The translations under genes and the position numbers were made by a program. From positions 1,531,840 through 1,595,839 of the forward strand of contig QAOA01001066.1 in the NCBI GenBank assembly GCA_003255065.1: a stretch of 64,000 nt of DNA. The letters run 5' to 3'. The DNA is from Cercis canadensis (lineage: Eukaryota > Streptophyta > Magnoliopsida > Fabales > Fabaceae). The notes below the pieces were generated by a model. That model made no database searches. It had not been told where the DNA came from and worked only from the letters and a program-made list of their open reading frames with translations. Below are positions 11,484-24,710 of the stretch, piece after piece; the first letter of the stretch is position 1; each line of letters starts with the position of its first letter.

Positions 11484-12923
11484 CAAGAGAGGACTATATG
11501 ATTTTTGGAAGAATTATTCTCAAATTTTAGAACTTGAAGAAAAATTATAGAGGTTTAAGCATTTTTCACGTGAAATAATTAAAATACTAATTGACTTTAT
11601 ATAGTTATTCTATTTATATATGTGATTATATGTTTATTATTTGAACATGATAACCATATACTAAATAAAATAATCATATACTATAAGAGTATATTTTGAT
11701 CATTTTACATGATGTGGCAAGAAACTACCAACTTCTCTATCTTTTTTTTCTCCCCACGAACTTGAGGGTCTTTCTCCCATTATTTTTTTTTTCTAAAAAG
11801 AAGAAAAAAGAAAAAAGAGTTAGAGGGTAACAATGTGAATTAACAAATGGGAACATATTTTTTGGGTCATAAATCGGATGTTCCTTAATATTGAGTAGGA
11901 ATAATGATAATACCACTAAATTTAGGTAATGGCCAAAACAAAACACTAAATTTCGATAAACAAACCTACATAATATTACATTTGGCTGAATTTGAGTTCA
12001 AGTATATTTTTAACACTTTTTTTTAATGTAAACTACATGTAACACCTAAATAATTATACATGTTTAGGCATTGAGTTCTGTAATTTGACATTACCTTGAA
12101 AACTGAGTAAAGAACTCTGGATGAGTTGAGCAAAGTGAGATATTGGCATGGTAAGCATGTGTCAAATGCTCACGATCTTAGTAGTCTCTGTAAAAAGTTG
12201 CATAGTTGTTGCTGTCTGGTGTGTCGCCCTGCCGTTGAACACGGCCAAATTGTTTCTAATTTTGTGACTACGATGCTTTCGCTACATGTGGAGGATGGCC
12301 CCTCTTCACAAATATAATCACCATAGTGCTTCACTACTCTTCTTTTGGATAACTAATATAATATCATCCCCGTTCAATCGATAACATGTGATTTGTGTGA
12401 CTGTGCCTATCACGTGTTTAGCTAAAATAATATAGAAAATTGGAAATACATATAGAATCACGAATAGAAATAATTTTTAGATCAATACAAGAAAAGTAAT
12501 TTATCTGCTTTGGTAGTTAATTACAAATAAATGACATATGCTTAGAGAAACTATTTTCACTTTAGTTGAATAAAATTTGGTTTTCCATCATATGCTTTTT
12601 TTATCAACAACTTGAACCTAACTAGGTGAGTTGCTTGTAGAAGACTTGTGATGTGCTCTATGATTTTATGGAAACCATCGTACAGTGACTACTGCCCCAC
12701 ATGCTGTACAGAAAATTTACTCCCATCCATATTATTTGCTGACACAATTAAGCGCATGTCGTTTATTGTCTTCTTTAAGTGCTGAATGTTGTCTGTATTT
12801 GAAGGCAGGGTGCAGAAATGTAATTCGAAAAATTAGCAGGGAAACACGAAATGGATGAAATCTATGCATTGATGAAGTTATGATTAATTAATTAATGGAA
12901 AACAATACACTTAAAAGAATGAT

Positions 12924-13396
12924 GACAGAAAAAAGTTATATCGTTTACTGGCTATTTCACATCACCGATTACAGACAAGAAATTAAGTGACAAAAAACAC
13001 AAAATCAGAGAGAAAAGGATGATGGAAATGGTTGGGAAGGATGAGTACAATATTAATTAGACATATATTTTTCTACATATATCTATTGGGTAAGAGGGCT
13101 AGAGAGGACAGAAGAAGAAACATAGAGGTTAAAAGAGAGCTAAGGCCGGCATTTGGTTCNGACAGAAAAAAGTTATATCGTTTACTGGCTATTTCACATC
13201 ACGGATTACAGACAAGAAATTAAGTGACAAAAAACACAAAATCAGAGAGAAAAGGATGATGGAAATGGTTGGGAAGGATGAGTACAATATTAATTAGAGA
13301 TATATTTTTCTACATATATCTATTGGGTAAGAGGGCTAGAGAGGACAGAAGAAGAAACGTAGAGGTTAAAAGAGAACTAAGGCCGGCATTTGGTTC
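12924..13396. repeat. 236-bp direct duplication separated by one N (13160)
   Basis: Bases 12924-13159 and 13161-13396 are the same sequence with four substitutions by hand count, joined exactly end to start by a single N. The pattern suggests two allelic contig ends placed in tandem by the assembler. The small gene at 13420 begins just beyond the second copy. Confidence 0.85.
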
Positions 13397-13419
13397 TGCT
13401 TCGAATTAAGTAGCGGAAG

Positions 13420-13653
13420 CTAGCCATAAGAAGGTGCACATGCTATGCAAGCAAGCAAGAGAATGGCAGAAGAGGCACCATCTTCTTCCAGATTGGAACT
13501 GCTCCTTTTGAACTTGCCAGTTTTCCCTTTGTTACATTGAAATTGCTTCTGCACCTGCTGCTGGTGATACTGCTGTTGTGGTTGCTGTTGCTTGTTCCTC
13601 TTCATTGCTTCTTCCACTTTAGACACCATTCTTTCTTGAATGTAGTTAAGCAA
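13420..13653 (-). CDS. Small conserved plant protein (77 aa) with hydrophobic C-terminal motif
   Basis: A short Gln-rich, basic protein: an N-terminal helix-like part (MVSKVEEAMKRNKQQQ), a poly-Gln/His middle, a basic KTGKFKRSSS stretch, then SSNLEEDGASSAILLLACI and a CAPSYG end. The last 25 residues have the look of a conserved short motif that I believe recurs in small plant proteins of unknown function. No function can be stated. The hydrophobic ILLLACIACA segment is too short to be a sure membrane anchor. The start at 13653 is the first ATG, and a TATA-like box lies about 75 nt upstream, which supports a real gene. No intron is needed. Confidence 0.65.
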   Translation of the reverse strand: MLNYIQERMVSKVEEAMKRNKQQQPQQQYHQQQVQKQFQCNKGKTGKFKRSSSNLEEDGASSAILLLACIACAPSYG

Positions 13654-13726
13654 ACTCCAGAGATATAGAAAAATGGGAAAGGGAGAGATTATTGTGCATG
13701 GGAATCAGTCATTCATGCACCTCCTC

Positions 13727-13734
13727 CTTTTATA
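13727..13734 (-). promoter_or_regulatory. TATA box of the 77-aa small-protein gene
   Basis: The minus strand reads TATAAAAG, about 75 nt upstream of the ATG at 13653. This is a strong consensus TATA box at a suitable distance. Confidence 0.6.
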
Positions 13735-16700
13735 GAGCTCAGTGGTACAAAAATACCCTTGGTTTATGCCAGTTATCACTCAGCTAGCACCTAGCAGTTA
13801 TTCCAACTAGTACAAGATTGGCCCCCCTCTCTATTAATTCTTCTGCTTTTAAAAATATGAGAGAGATGCCAATATGGAAAATTTTGCTCTATAAGTTTGA
13901 GTAATGGGACCAGGTTGGAACTGACACGTTCATTGTTTAGATTACTGTTTGACACTTGACACATCTAACTAAGGCTATATTAGCTATATATTACCAACCA
14001 TGTCAAATGAGGTCCCTACTTTACACACCGATATCCAAATCTTGTAGTCTAAGATTTAGTGGTAAATTTTGGGAATCTAGCTATATTAAGCATCAAACTA
14101 ACAATCAGCCCTCCTCCAAGAAAAGATACACAAACGAACAAAAAATGATCGTATGGATGATTCACTAATTAGTTGGCTAAGGTCTCGAGTAATGACACAA
14201 ATCAATGTTGTTTACTTGTTAAGCATCTAAGTTTGTCAGGTGAGAGATAATTAAATTTCATATATACATTAATGCCATTGCCAGGCTATGGGAAAAAATA
14301 AACTACTTTCAAGGAAACCACAAATCATTATTGTCGTTGAAGCTGCAAAGTTTAATTGAGGAAGTGGATTCCTAATTAAATGCCTAATCATATGTGGAAT
14401 CAAATCTAAGAAACGATTTTCCTTAGCTGGTCGTTGAAGTGAATGATTAAGTACATAAGATATTATAAACCTTCATAATGCACATATATATAGTATAGAA
14501 TTGTAAACTTGTACAGAACAATTGTTCCTGTGACAAAGAAAATTTTATTTCAAATAATGGATTCAATTTGGAAAAATATATATACGAAGAATTGAAATTA
14601 TAATATATTCCAAGATTGCCCTCCCCCGGCCATACAGATGTTGCTCAGGGAGTTGTTGTCGTGACTCGGTGGGAAACACGGCTCTTCATGTGCAAAGCCA
14701 TGTGAGCATGTGCCCAAGTTATCGTCCTTTTTCACTCTGACGCAGTTCCTCAGGGCCCAATTGTTTTCTTCGCTTTCGTATAATTAGCTGTGATCTGTGG
14801 ATTTTCATTTTCTAATGGGCTGACCAATCCACAATTATATTATTTACGAATATTTAAAATCAATTATCGAACCAATCAATCTAGGTTTAAGGTTAGGACT
14901 TAGGCAAATGAAAAAAAAAAAACATTTCACACATCTCAAAGTTTGTACATGAATTTAAGACTTTCGTTCAAGAGGTAATTGTTCAAACGTACCGTGCAAG
15001 TAAAATGGGTACATCTCCTTTTTCTCATTTATGTGAATTCTACCTGAGTAATTGAAAACTGATTGCATTGGGTACATTCATGTGCCATTTGAAGTAAGTG
15101 GAATGAACTGCGATCATTGATGCATTATGCTTTGCAATAGCATGGTGATGGAACACGTTTATTGGTAACCAATTTACAACGTTTCCTTCAAAATGGAATG
15201 AGCCTTAACAATAGTCAAACAAATTGATGTTAACAATGGTGGTCAAATATTGTATAATTTGTATTGGGTTTATTGTCTTATTTATACCCATAAATAATGA
15301 GCTATTGTATTTTAAGTTGTATTAAATCCAGCTTTACTTTGATCTATGTCTTGCTGGATTCTACCTGGTAATTTGTGATTCTTTATATTCTATATTGACC
15401 AGTGACCTCTCAATGATATTTATTTAACTACTTCAGCATAAGCATACATATAATTATATAGGCAAGTAAGTGGGCATGAATTTAATATTGATATTGATGT
15501 TAACCGTGAAGTTAATTTGGTTATGAAAATGAGGAGGCCAAACTTCATAACTCAATGCTTGTTGTGGCAGAAACAGACAAGCAAGTAAAGGATGAGGACA
15601 TGAACCCATAATTCTAAGCATGAAGGGTCATGGACTCATGGTTGTAGAAAATGGGATGTTGGCCATTCTAAGAGCAAGGCAATTTTGATTGGTTTGACTA
15701 TCCTATGAGTTTTATGGAGGACTTCGTTGACCCTATCATTGCTTTTAATCCATTGGTTCTCTCTTATCTTCATTCTTAGGAAACATGTCCTTTAAGTTAT
15801 TTTTATATATTGTGATAATTGAGGTTCATGCATACAGCTTTTTACGGTTACTCAAATTGGTGGGATCTGCGAGGTAGAATTCTCCTCACAGTCAAGAGAG
15901 AACCATGTTTAGATTGGGAACTATGTGTGCTCCCTCCAAATTTTTGCAAACCTTAGTTGTAGTTCAGATTAAAAATTTGATATAGTCAATTTAACGTAGT
16001 TTTATTTCTTAACTTGGTCAAAAAAGAGAAACAGAGAGAGGATCATAGTTGTGGCTACCTCGTTTAGTTAATATCTATGAAATTAGATTTTATAACATTC
16101 TAAAATCCTCATAGATGAAAAACGAATTGGTAGCTCTGTCTCAATGATACTGAAAGAGATCCTCAATAATATTACTGTCAATATCTACGGATAAGAAGAG
16201 ACAGGCGTGAATTAAGTTTGTTCCCGACGCAAGGGCACGTGAGAGTGACATAGGTGAAGAATACTCGTATTGTCGTTCTCTCTTTCACAAAATTGACAGC
16301 CGGCAATCGCTATCAGAATCATTTGATAAAATAACAATTGGGTAAATCTAAGAAATCACAATTTACTTTTTCATGATGCAGGTGCTCTTTCTTGTCCTAT
16401 GCTCATAGTTGCCATCAGGAACCTCATAATTTCCGCAGTTTATGGGAGGAAGGACACTCCAACTAAGCCAACACTCAGAGCCATGACCATTATCAACATA
16501 ACTCTCATCCATCACTATACGCTACTACTCGCTTCACGAATCCCTTATTACTTGAGTTAAATTGGAGTTGCCTAGAATTTTAATTCTTAGGGTCTGTTTA
16601 GTAGGGGATAAAGGGATAAACATATCCTTAGCATTAAAAACTTACTAACTAGTGTCATTTGAGAAGTAGAAGTCTTTGACTCAAAACCAATAAATGTATC

Positions 16701-18464
16701 AAAAAAATAATTCCCTAGTTTGAGATTAGTTAATGCAATTTAGCAAATGTTTAGGAATTAGATAATTAATTGCTTTCTGCAACTTGAACTGGGTTTTAGT
16801 CAATTTGTTCCATAAAGCATGAGAATGTGTTAGTGCTAGGTGATGCATCCAAGGCTTCATATGCTAGATACCGCATGCTGTAGTTTTGGTTCGGTGGGCA
16901 TATTGTAATGGGCAGGCAGGGCCATGCCCAAGCCCAAATCCATATGCAGGGTATTCAAAGTTTATGAAGCCCAAATGTCTCAAAAACAGAAAGAACGGCC
17001 TTAAAATAGTTAGGCAATTTGGTCTGGGCTGGGAAGCAACAGAAACCTGGGTACCTAAACCTTTCATAGTCTCATAGGCTTTTCCTTGAATACAATCCAA
17101 GCCCACTCCCAACTGAGAGAAACACGTCTATGATCCATCTCCCATCACGAGAATTAGTAGAAATGGCTAAAATATGACAAGTCTGCAAAATAATGATAAC
17201 GCAGGGAATCTGCTCAACAACTTTTTTTTATGGCATTAGTAAGATCACGGGGCTAAAACAAAGTAAGAAAAAGAAAATTGCGATCGTTACACAGGAATCC
17301 TTTGGAACAGAGCCACACCAACCAACCATATACAACAAAGACTTAAGGCACTCTCTGCTCTGGTCTCTAGTGGTTGAACTTTACTGATAACCACACAGAA
17401 GCCTTCCTTATTTATTACGACTTCAAAAAAAGTATAACTCAACTTGGAATTTAGGCGCTCAATTCTCATTCTAGATCCTAACTTAATTCCCACTCCAAAC
17501 AGGGTTATTATTGATGAGAAAATTTTCTTTTATAAATGTATGAAGAAGAATATCTTTTAAAAATAATTTTATATATTCAAATATATTTTTTCTTGTATAT
17601 TATTCACTTTCACTCAAAAATTATTATTATCGTATTTTATTATCAGATCATATTATTGTATGTTATCAATTAACTTTTTAGCAATAAATATAAGCTAGTT
17701 ATTTAATACTACAGATATTATTTATTTTATTTAACAAATATATAAAATTTATAAAATATACTACCTAAATTATATAAATAATTAATTGTGTATGTAATAT
17801 TAATAATGCTAGTAAATAATTAGCCATAAATATAACATAAGAACACAATATTTACAGAATCAAGAAGATACGCAGTTTCCAGAAATTTTTTGAACCTTCG
17901 CTGCCTTAAAATAGAAAAAGAAGAATTTGAACAAAATTGTGCTACGCAAATAAGATACCAACAAAAACTAGATAATAGTGGTAAATGGTGGTTTTCACAG
18001 TTCACATCCGTGGTCTTGGTGCCCAACGTATGGCATCACCTGGTTTTCTGGTCAATTGATCTTTCAGACATCAGACAACCAATGCCATAAACTCCGAACT
18101 GCAAAAGTAAAAGGCCAAAGCGAGAGGCTTTAAAGCCACGCGTAGGCGAATATGGGCCTAGACTCCTCCGCGATGTGACGTGGCCACCAAACAGCTTCAC
18201 ACTGTTCCCTAGACAAATCCATCTCACGTATGCATTGGCGTCACGCTTCCCGAAATCACAGAAATCAGACAGCGAAATCTCCTGCGCTGCATCATGGGTC
18301 ATACACTGGTCTTCTAGAGAAATAAACCTCTCACCGGTGCTTCAAGTCTCCCACTCACCTTCTTTTATATGATAAACCCTACCTCATTTTCTACAGCACC
18401 TTCTACAACTACTCACTAGTCTTCTGCCTGCTGCTCTACTCTCTTCGTACTCTCTTCTGTAATT
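13735..18464. other. Long intergenic stretch between the small-protein gene and GAPC
   Basis: No gene is seen in about 4.7 kb, apart from a putative DNA transposon at 16590-17504. An AT-only-like tract spans about 17520-17820. The last 400 bases must contain the GAPC promoter: an ACGTGGC word near 18177, a TATATGATAA stretch near 18367, and a pyrimidine-rich leader before the ATG at 18465. Confidence 0.5.
16590..17504. mobile_element. Putative PIF/Harbinger (Tourist-like) non-autonomous DNA transposon
   Basis: The left end reads GGGTCTGTTTAG and the right end, reversed, reads CCCTGTTTGG, so short inverted ends of this transposon style are present. TTA flanks both sides (16587-16589 and 17505-17507), the target duplication expected for PIF/Harbinger. 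The body of about 915 bp has no transposase frame. The inverted ends match over only some 10-12 bases, so the call is moderate. Confidence 0.4.
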
Positions 18465-21319
<2,855 letters not shown>

Positions 21320-21411
21320 GACGGCACAGCAAGTGGCCAACGTAATGCTTACGTTATTTTATCCTAGCAGTTGTTTAGCCTCCCGGCCGTCCATGCTAAA
21401 TGAGAATTCGG

Positions 21412-21417
21412 AATAAA
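21412..21417 (+). terminator. Candidate poly(A) signal of GAPC
   Basis: AATAAA lies 93 nt after the GAPC stop codon, within a plausible 3' UTR. Plant poly(A) signals are loose, so this marks only a likely region. Confidence 0.45.
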
Positions 21418-24400
21418 TGGTTTCTTGAAACCATGTTGTTGCCCTGTGAGGAGCTTTAGTTCTTTTGGATTTTTTGCTACCTCTTTTGTGGAGGGAATGG
21501 AGGTTTGGATTTTTACTTACTAGACGATGTATCTGGCTTTTATTATTGTTATAGTCGACGGTTTTTCGTATTTTTGCGTTTCTGATGTGTTTATCGTTTG
21601 TTGACCTTGTCTGCCTCGTACCAATTTATCATGGTTGCTCAACCCAGAAAAGCGAATGTAAGTTCCCAAGGTCATTCCGATTAGTCTCATTGAGTCATTT
21701 CCTTCGTGGAGCATTGAAATTGATTATTATAAGAAAACTGAAATCTCAACAGAAATGTGAAATATGACAGCTTTTATAAATTACAGTTTTAATCCAAAAT
21801 GTGATCACTTAGATATGTTACATTTTTTAAAAAAAGATCACTTGATATTTTGCGTCAAATAAATTTATGTATATAAAATTGGAAATCTTTTGTAAGTGGA
21901 TTTTTTGCTTGGTGGGAAAGATTATTTGTGAGAGGTTAAAACTAGTGTTCGGATGGTCAATTATATCTCTTATGTTGTTTTTCTACTATCTTATTGACTG
22001 TTAGATATGTATTACGTATCATATTTTGTACAATGGATTAATAGGTGGACAGTAATAGTATCACAGATTTTTTTTTTTTTTTTGATCGAATAGTATCACA
22101 GATTATTAGACGTTGGTTTATGTTAAATTTGTTTGACCCTTATTCTACGACTCCTTAGGCGATCTTCCAGTATGGTAATGCAGTTATTGTTACCTGTTTG
22201 AAATTCTCATGTACCCATCTCTAATTTTGTTCTCTATTCTCAAACCTCAACTAGCCTTTGTCATGCTAATTCGATTTTTTCCTTTTTTTTTTAACGTTGT
22301 GCCAATAGATTATATTACATTCATTAGAAATGCCCCTTGAGCGATGATCATGAGCATAGGCTAATCAAATCTCGTGTTTAGGCCAATCTGCTCGTGCATT
22401 AAACTAGCCCGTTACTAAGGTAGCTTGGGATGCTCACGACACTAAACTAGACCATTTCTGGTTGCAGGAAGATCATATGCTATTACCGAGACTGCCTGCC
22501 TTTCACCGTGTCAATCATTTTTCTTTTCGGTTGATATGAACCGTGTCAATAATTTGAGTTAGTTTATATTTGTCAACGTAAGATGTTGAACAAAATGTGG
22601 TAAAGGCAAATTGACAGCAATAATGCTGTTTAATAAACAATTATGAATGTAGGTTAGTTTTAAAAATATTTATTAATATGGGTCAATTTTTTTTACAAAA
22701 TACACGCTTACGTATTTTTATCATAAAACGCTAAAACTATACAACGTTTAAATGAAAAAACACTAAAATTAAAATCGTGTTTTGTGTAAAAAACGTTGAA
22801 ATGAGAAGCGCATATGCATTTTCTATTGAAAACATGAAACCAAAGTTCTAAGGCTGGAATCGAGATTGGAGAAAGTAAAGAATAACAGCTTCTCAAATAA
22901 CTCAATTGTTTAATGCAGGAAAATGTGGGTTTGCAATTTCAACTGGGAAAACTACGTGTAATAATGATGTGATTCGTATATCAACGGCAATAATTTGGCT
23001 AAGGACCTAAAGTTAATATGAATAAAATATTTTCTTGCAAAATATTAAAAAAAATATAAGAGTTTTTTTTTTATTTCACTAATACTAAAAGAGTTTGACA
23101 TTGTGACTCTAAAAGTTTTATAGATTTTTGGTTCTGCGTTTTCAATAAAAAACGCATATGCGTTTCCCAATGTTAGTCAAAAGGGGTTGAAAATTTTTTT
23201 AGCATTTTTTACACAAAACGTGATTTTAGTTTTAGCGTTTTTTATTTAAAACGTTGTTTAGTTTTAACGTTTTATGATAAAAACGCGTAAATGTGTAATT
23301 TGAAAAAAAAAAATTGACCCATATTGATAAATATTTTTAAAATTAACCTGCATTCATAATTTATTTATTAAACAACATTATTACTGTCAATTTGCTAGGA
23401 TAATTATCCTTCATTATTATTATTTTTTTCTTTTACCTTAATGGTTCTATCACCAACCAGTCAACCACCTTCTTCGATGGCAACAAGCGGAAAAAATAAA
23501 AAAATAAAAAAAATTGCCAACCATGTTTTATTTGCCTCCAGCTGCCATCTTCTAATGGGTAGTTTCAATAGGAAAATGAGTAATTTTATATTTTTTTGGA
23601 GTTATGATGTCATGCAAACGACTAGTAGACTTCCTATTTTTGCTAATTTGTAATTGACTGGAAGGGCACTTGACAATTGACATGCAATATAACCTGCCAG
23701 TTTTAAGAGGCTCGAAATTCAAATTGTCTCCCCAAAATCTCACTTAACTATTGATTTTATCGTTTAAATATAGATAAAATTAAAATTGGGATTTTCTTTG
23801 CCATTTCCACAAGAGCAAGACCGACGATAATTTCGTTTGGACCTTTCCTAACAATTGGTAGGGTTAGTAACTTGAGGACCGTTTCATTCAATCAAATTGT
23901 TATTGTAATGTTCACAAAAAAAAAAAAAATTGTTATTGTAATCATCTACCAATATTTATGAAGATTAATGCATATTGTTTTAATGCGTCACATATATCCG
24001 TTAATGATGGAAACATAAACACAATAACAATTCCTTGTACTTGTACTTGTGCTTGTACATGCTTTTCACGGTAAGTAAAACCATACTGAAAGTTACAGAA
24101 CAGAAATACAGATATTTTGTTCGAAGCAAAAACAGAAAACAAGGTAAAAGGACAGTGAGAGGAGAACTAGGTTGTCAGTTCAGTTCATTGCATTTTCAAT
24201 TACAAAACAGAATAAATAGTCAATAATTATTGTTACGTGCCGTTGAAAAAATACCTTCATGGTTGAGTATACCTTAAGAATGGTTTTTTCCTGTTATTAT
24301 TCAGTTAGTCCATATCAGATGTTTTTTTCTTACTGTGGTCTATTATTCGGGTGAATGAAAGAAGAGCCAAATAAGAAAAATCACTGTTGTCTATGGGAAA

Positions 24401-24710
24401 AAAGAAAAATTATTGCGCCAAATCCAAAAATATAAAATGCAAAAGCAAACTGTTCCCTCTACAATTAACAGCTCCGTTATTCAAATCTCTCACCTTTTCG
24501 ACCTCTCCGCCAATCTCCCCCTGCCAACATTAAACAGTCTTTTTCTCCCTCCCTCTTCTTCACGGGCATTCCTTGTATATTTTTTTTTCTCTTTGAAACC
24601 CTTGTAACTCGTCAGATTCAATGCTCTGCTCGTTATTTGATGTGCCTTAAACCCTAAATTTGTCCGCCAGTATTTCAATTTTGTTCCTTCGAATTGTTTA
24701 TTTTACTTCC
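21418..24710. other. Intergenic stretch containing a hairpin element
   Basis: Apart from the inverted-repeat element at 22606-23397, I find no gene here. There are T-rich tracts and short random frames. A pyrimidine-rich stretch at about 24480-24600 is a likely core promoter and leader for the gene starting at 24711. Confidence 0.45.
22606..23397. mobile_element. Long terminal-inverted-repeat (hairpin/foldback-type) element, about 790 bp
   Basis: The left arm (about 22606-22835) and the right arm (about 23137-23397) are inverted copies of each other. Both outer ends read GGCAAATTGACAG inward or GCAAATTGACAG, and matching inner landmarks include ATGGGTCAATTTTTT, TTTTATCATAAAACG, CGTTTTGTGTAAAAAA and GCATATGC. 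Similarity is high over roughly 200 bp per arm with small gaps. The 300-bp centre has no frame. A non-autonomous Mutator-like or foldback element would fit; I could not settle a target-site duplication. Confidence 0.75.

Larger units (their letters stand above)
9161..13419. other. Gene-poor AT-rich stretch with repeats
   Basis: I find no reading frame with recognisable protein character. The region holds a short duplicated segment around an N at 9907, a SINE-like unit at 11381-11483, long AT-rich low-complexity parts, and a 236-bp duplication around an N at 13160. Short frames such as 12126-12317 have no family resemblance and no gene context. Confidence 0.5.

Noticed and set aside
12126..12317. 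63-aa Cys-rich frame
   Set aside because: The cysteines do not form a known motif, there is no signal peptide, and it lies in repeat-rich DNA.
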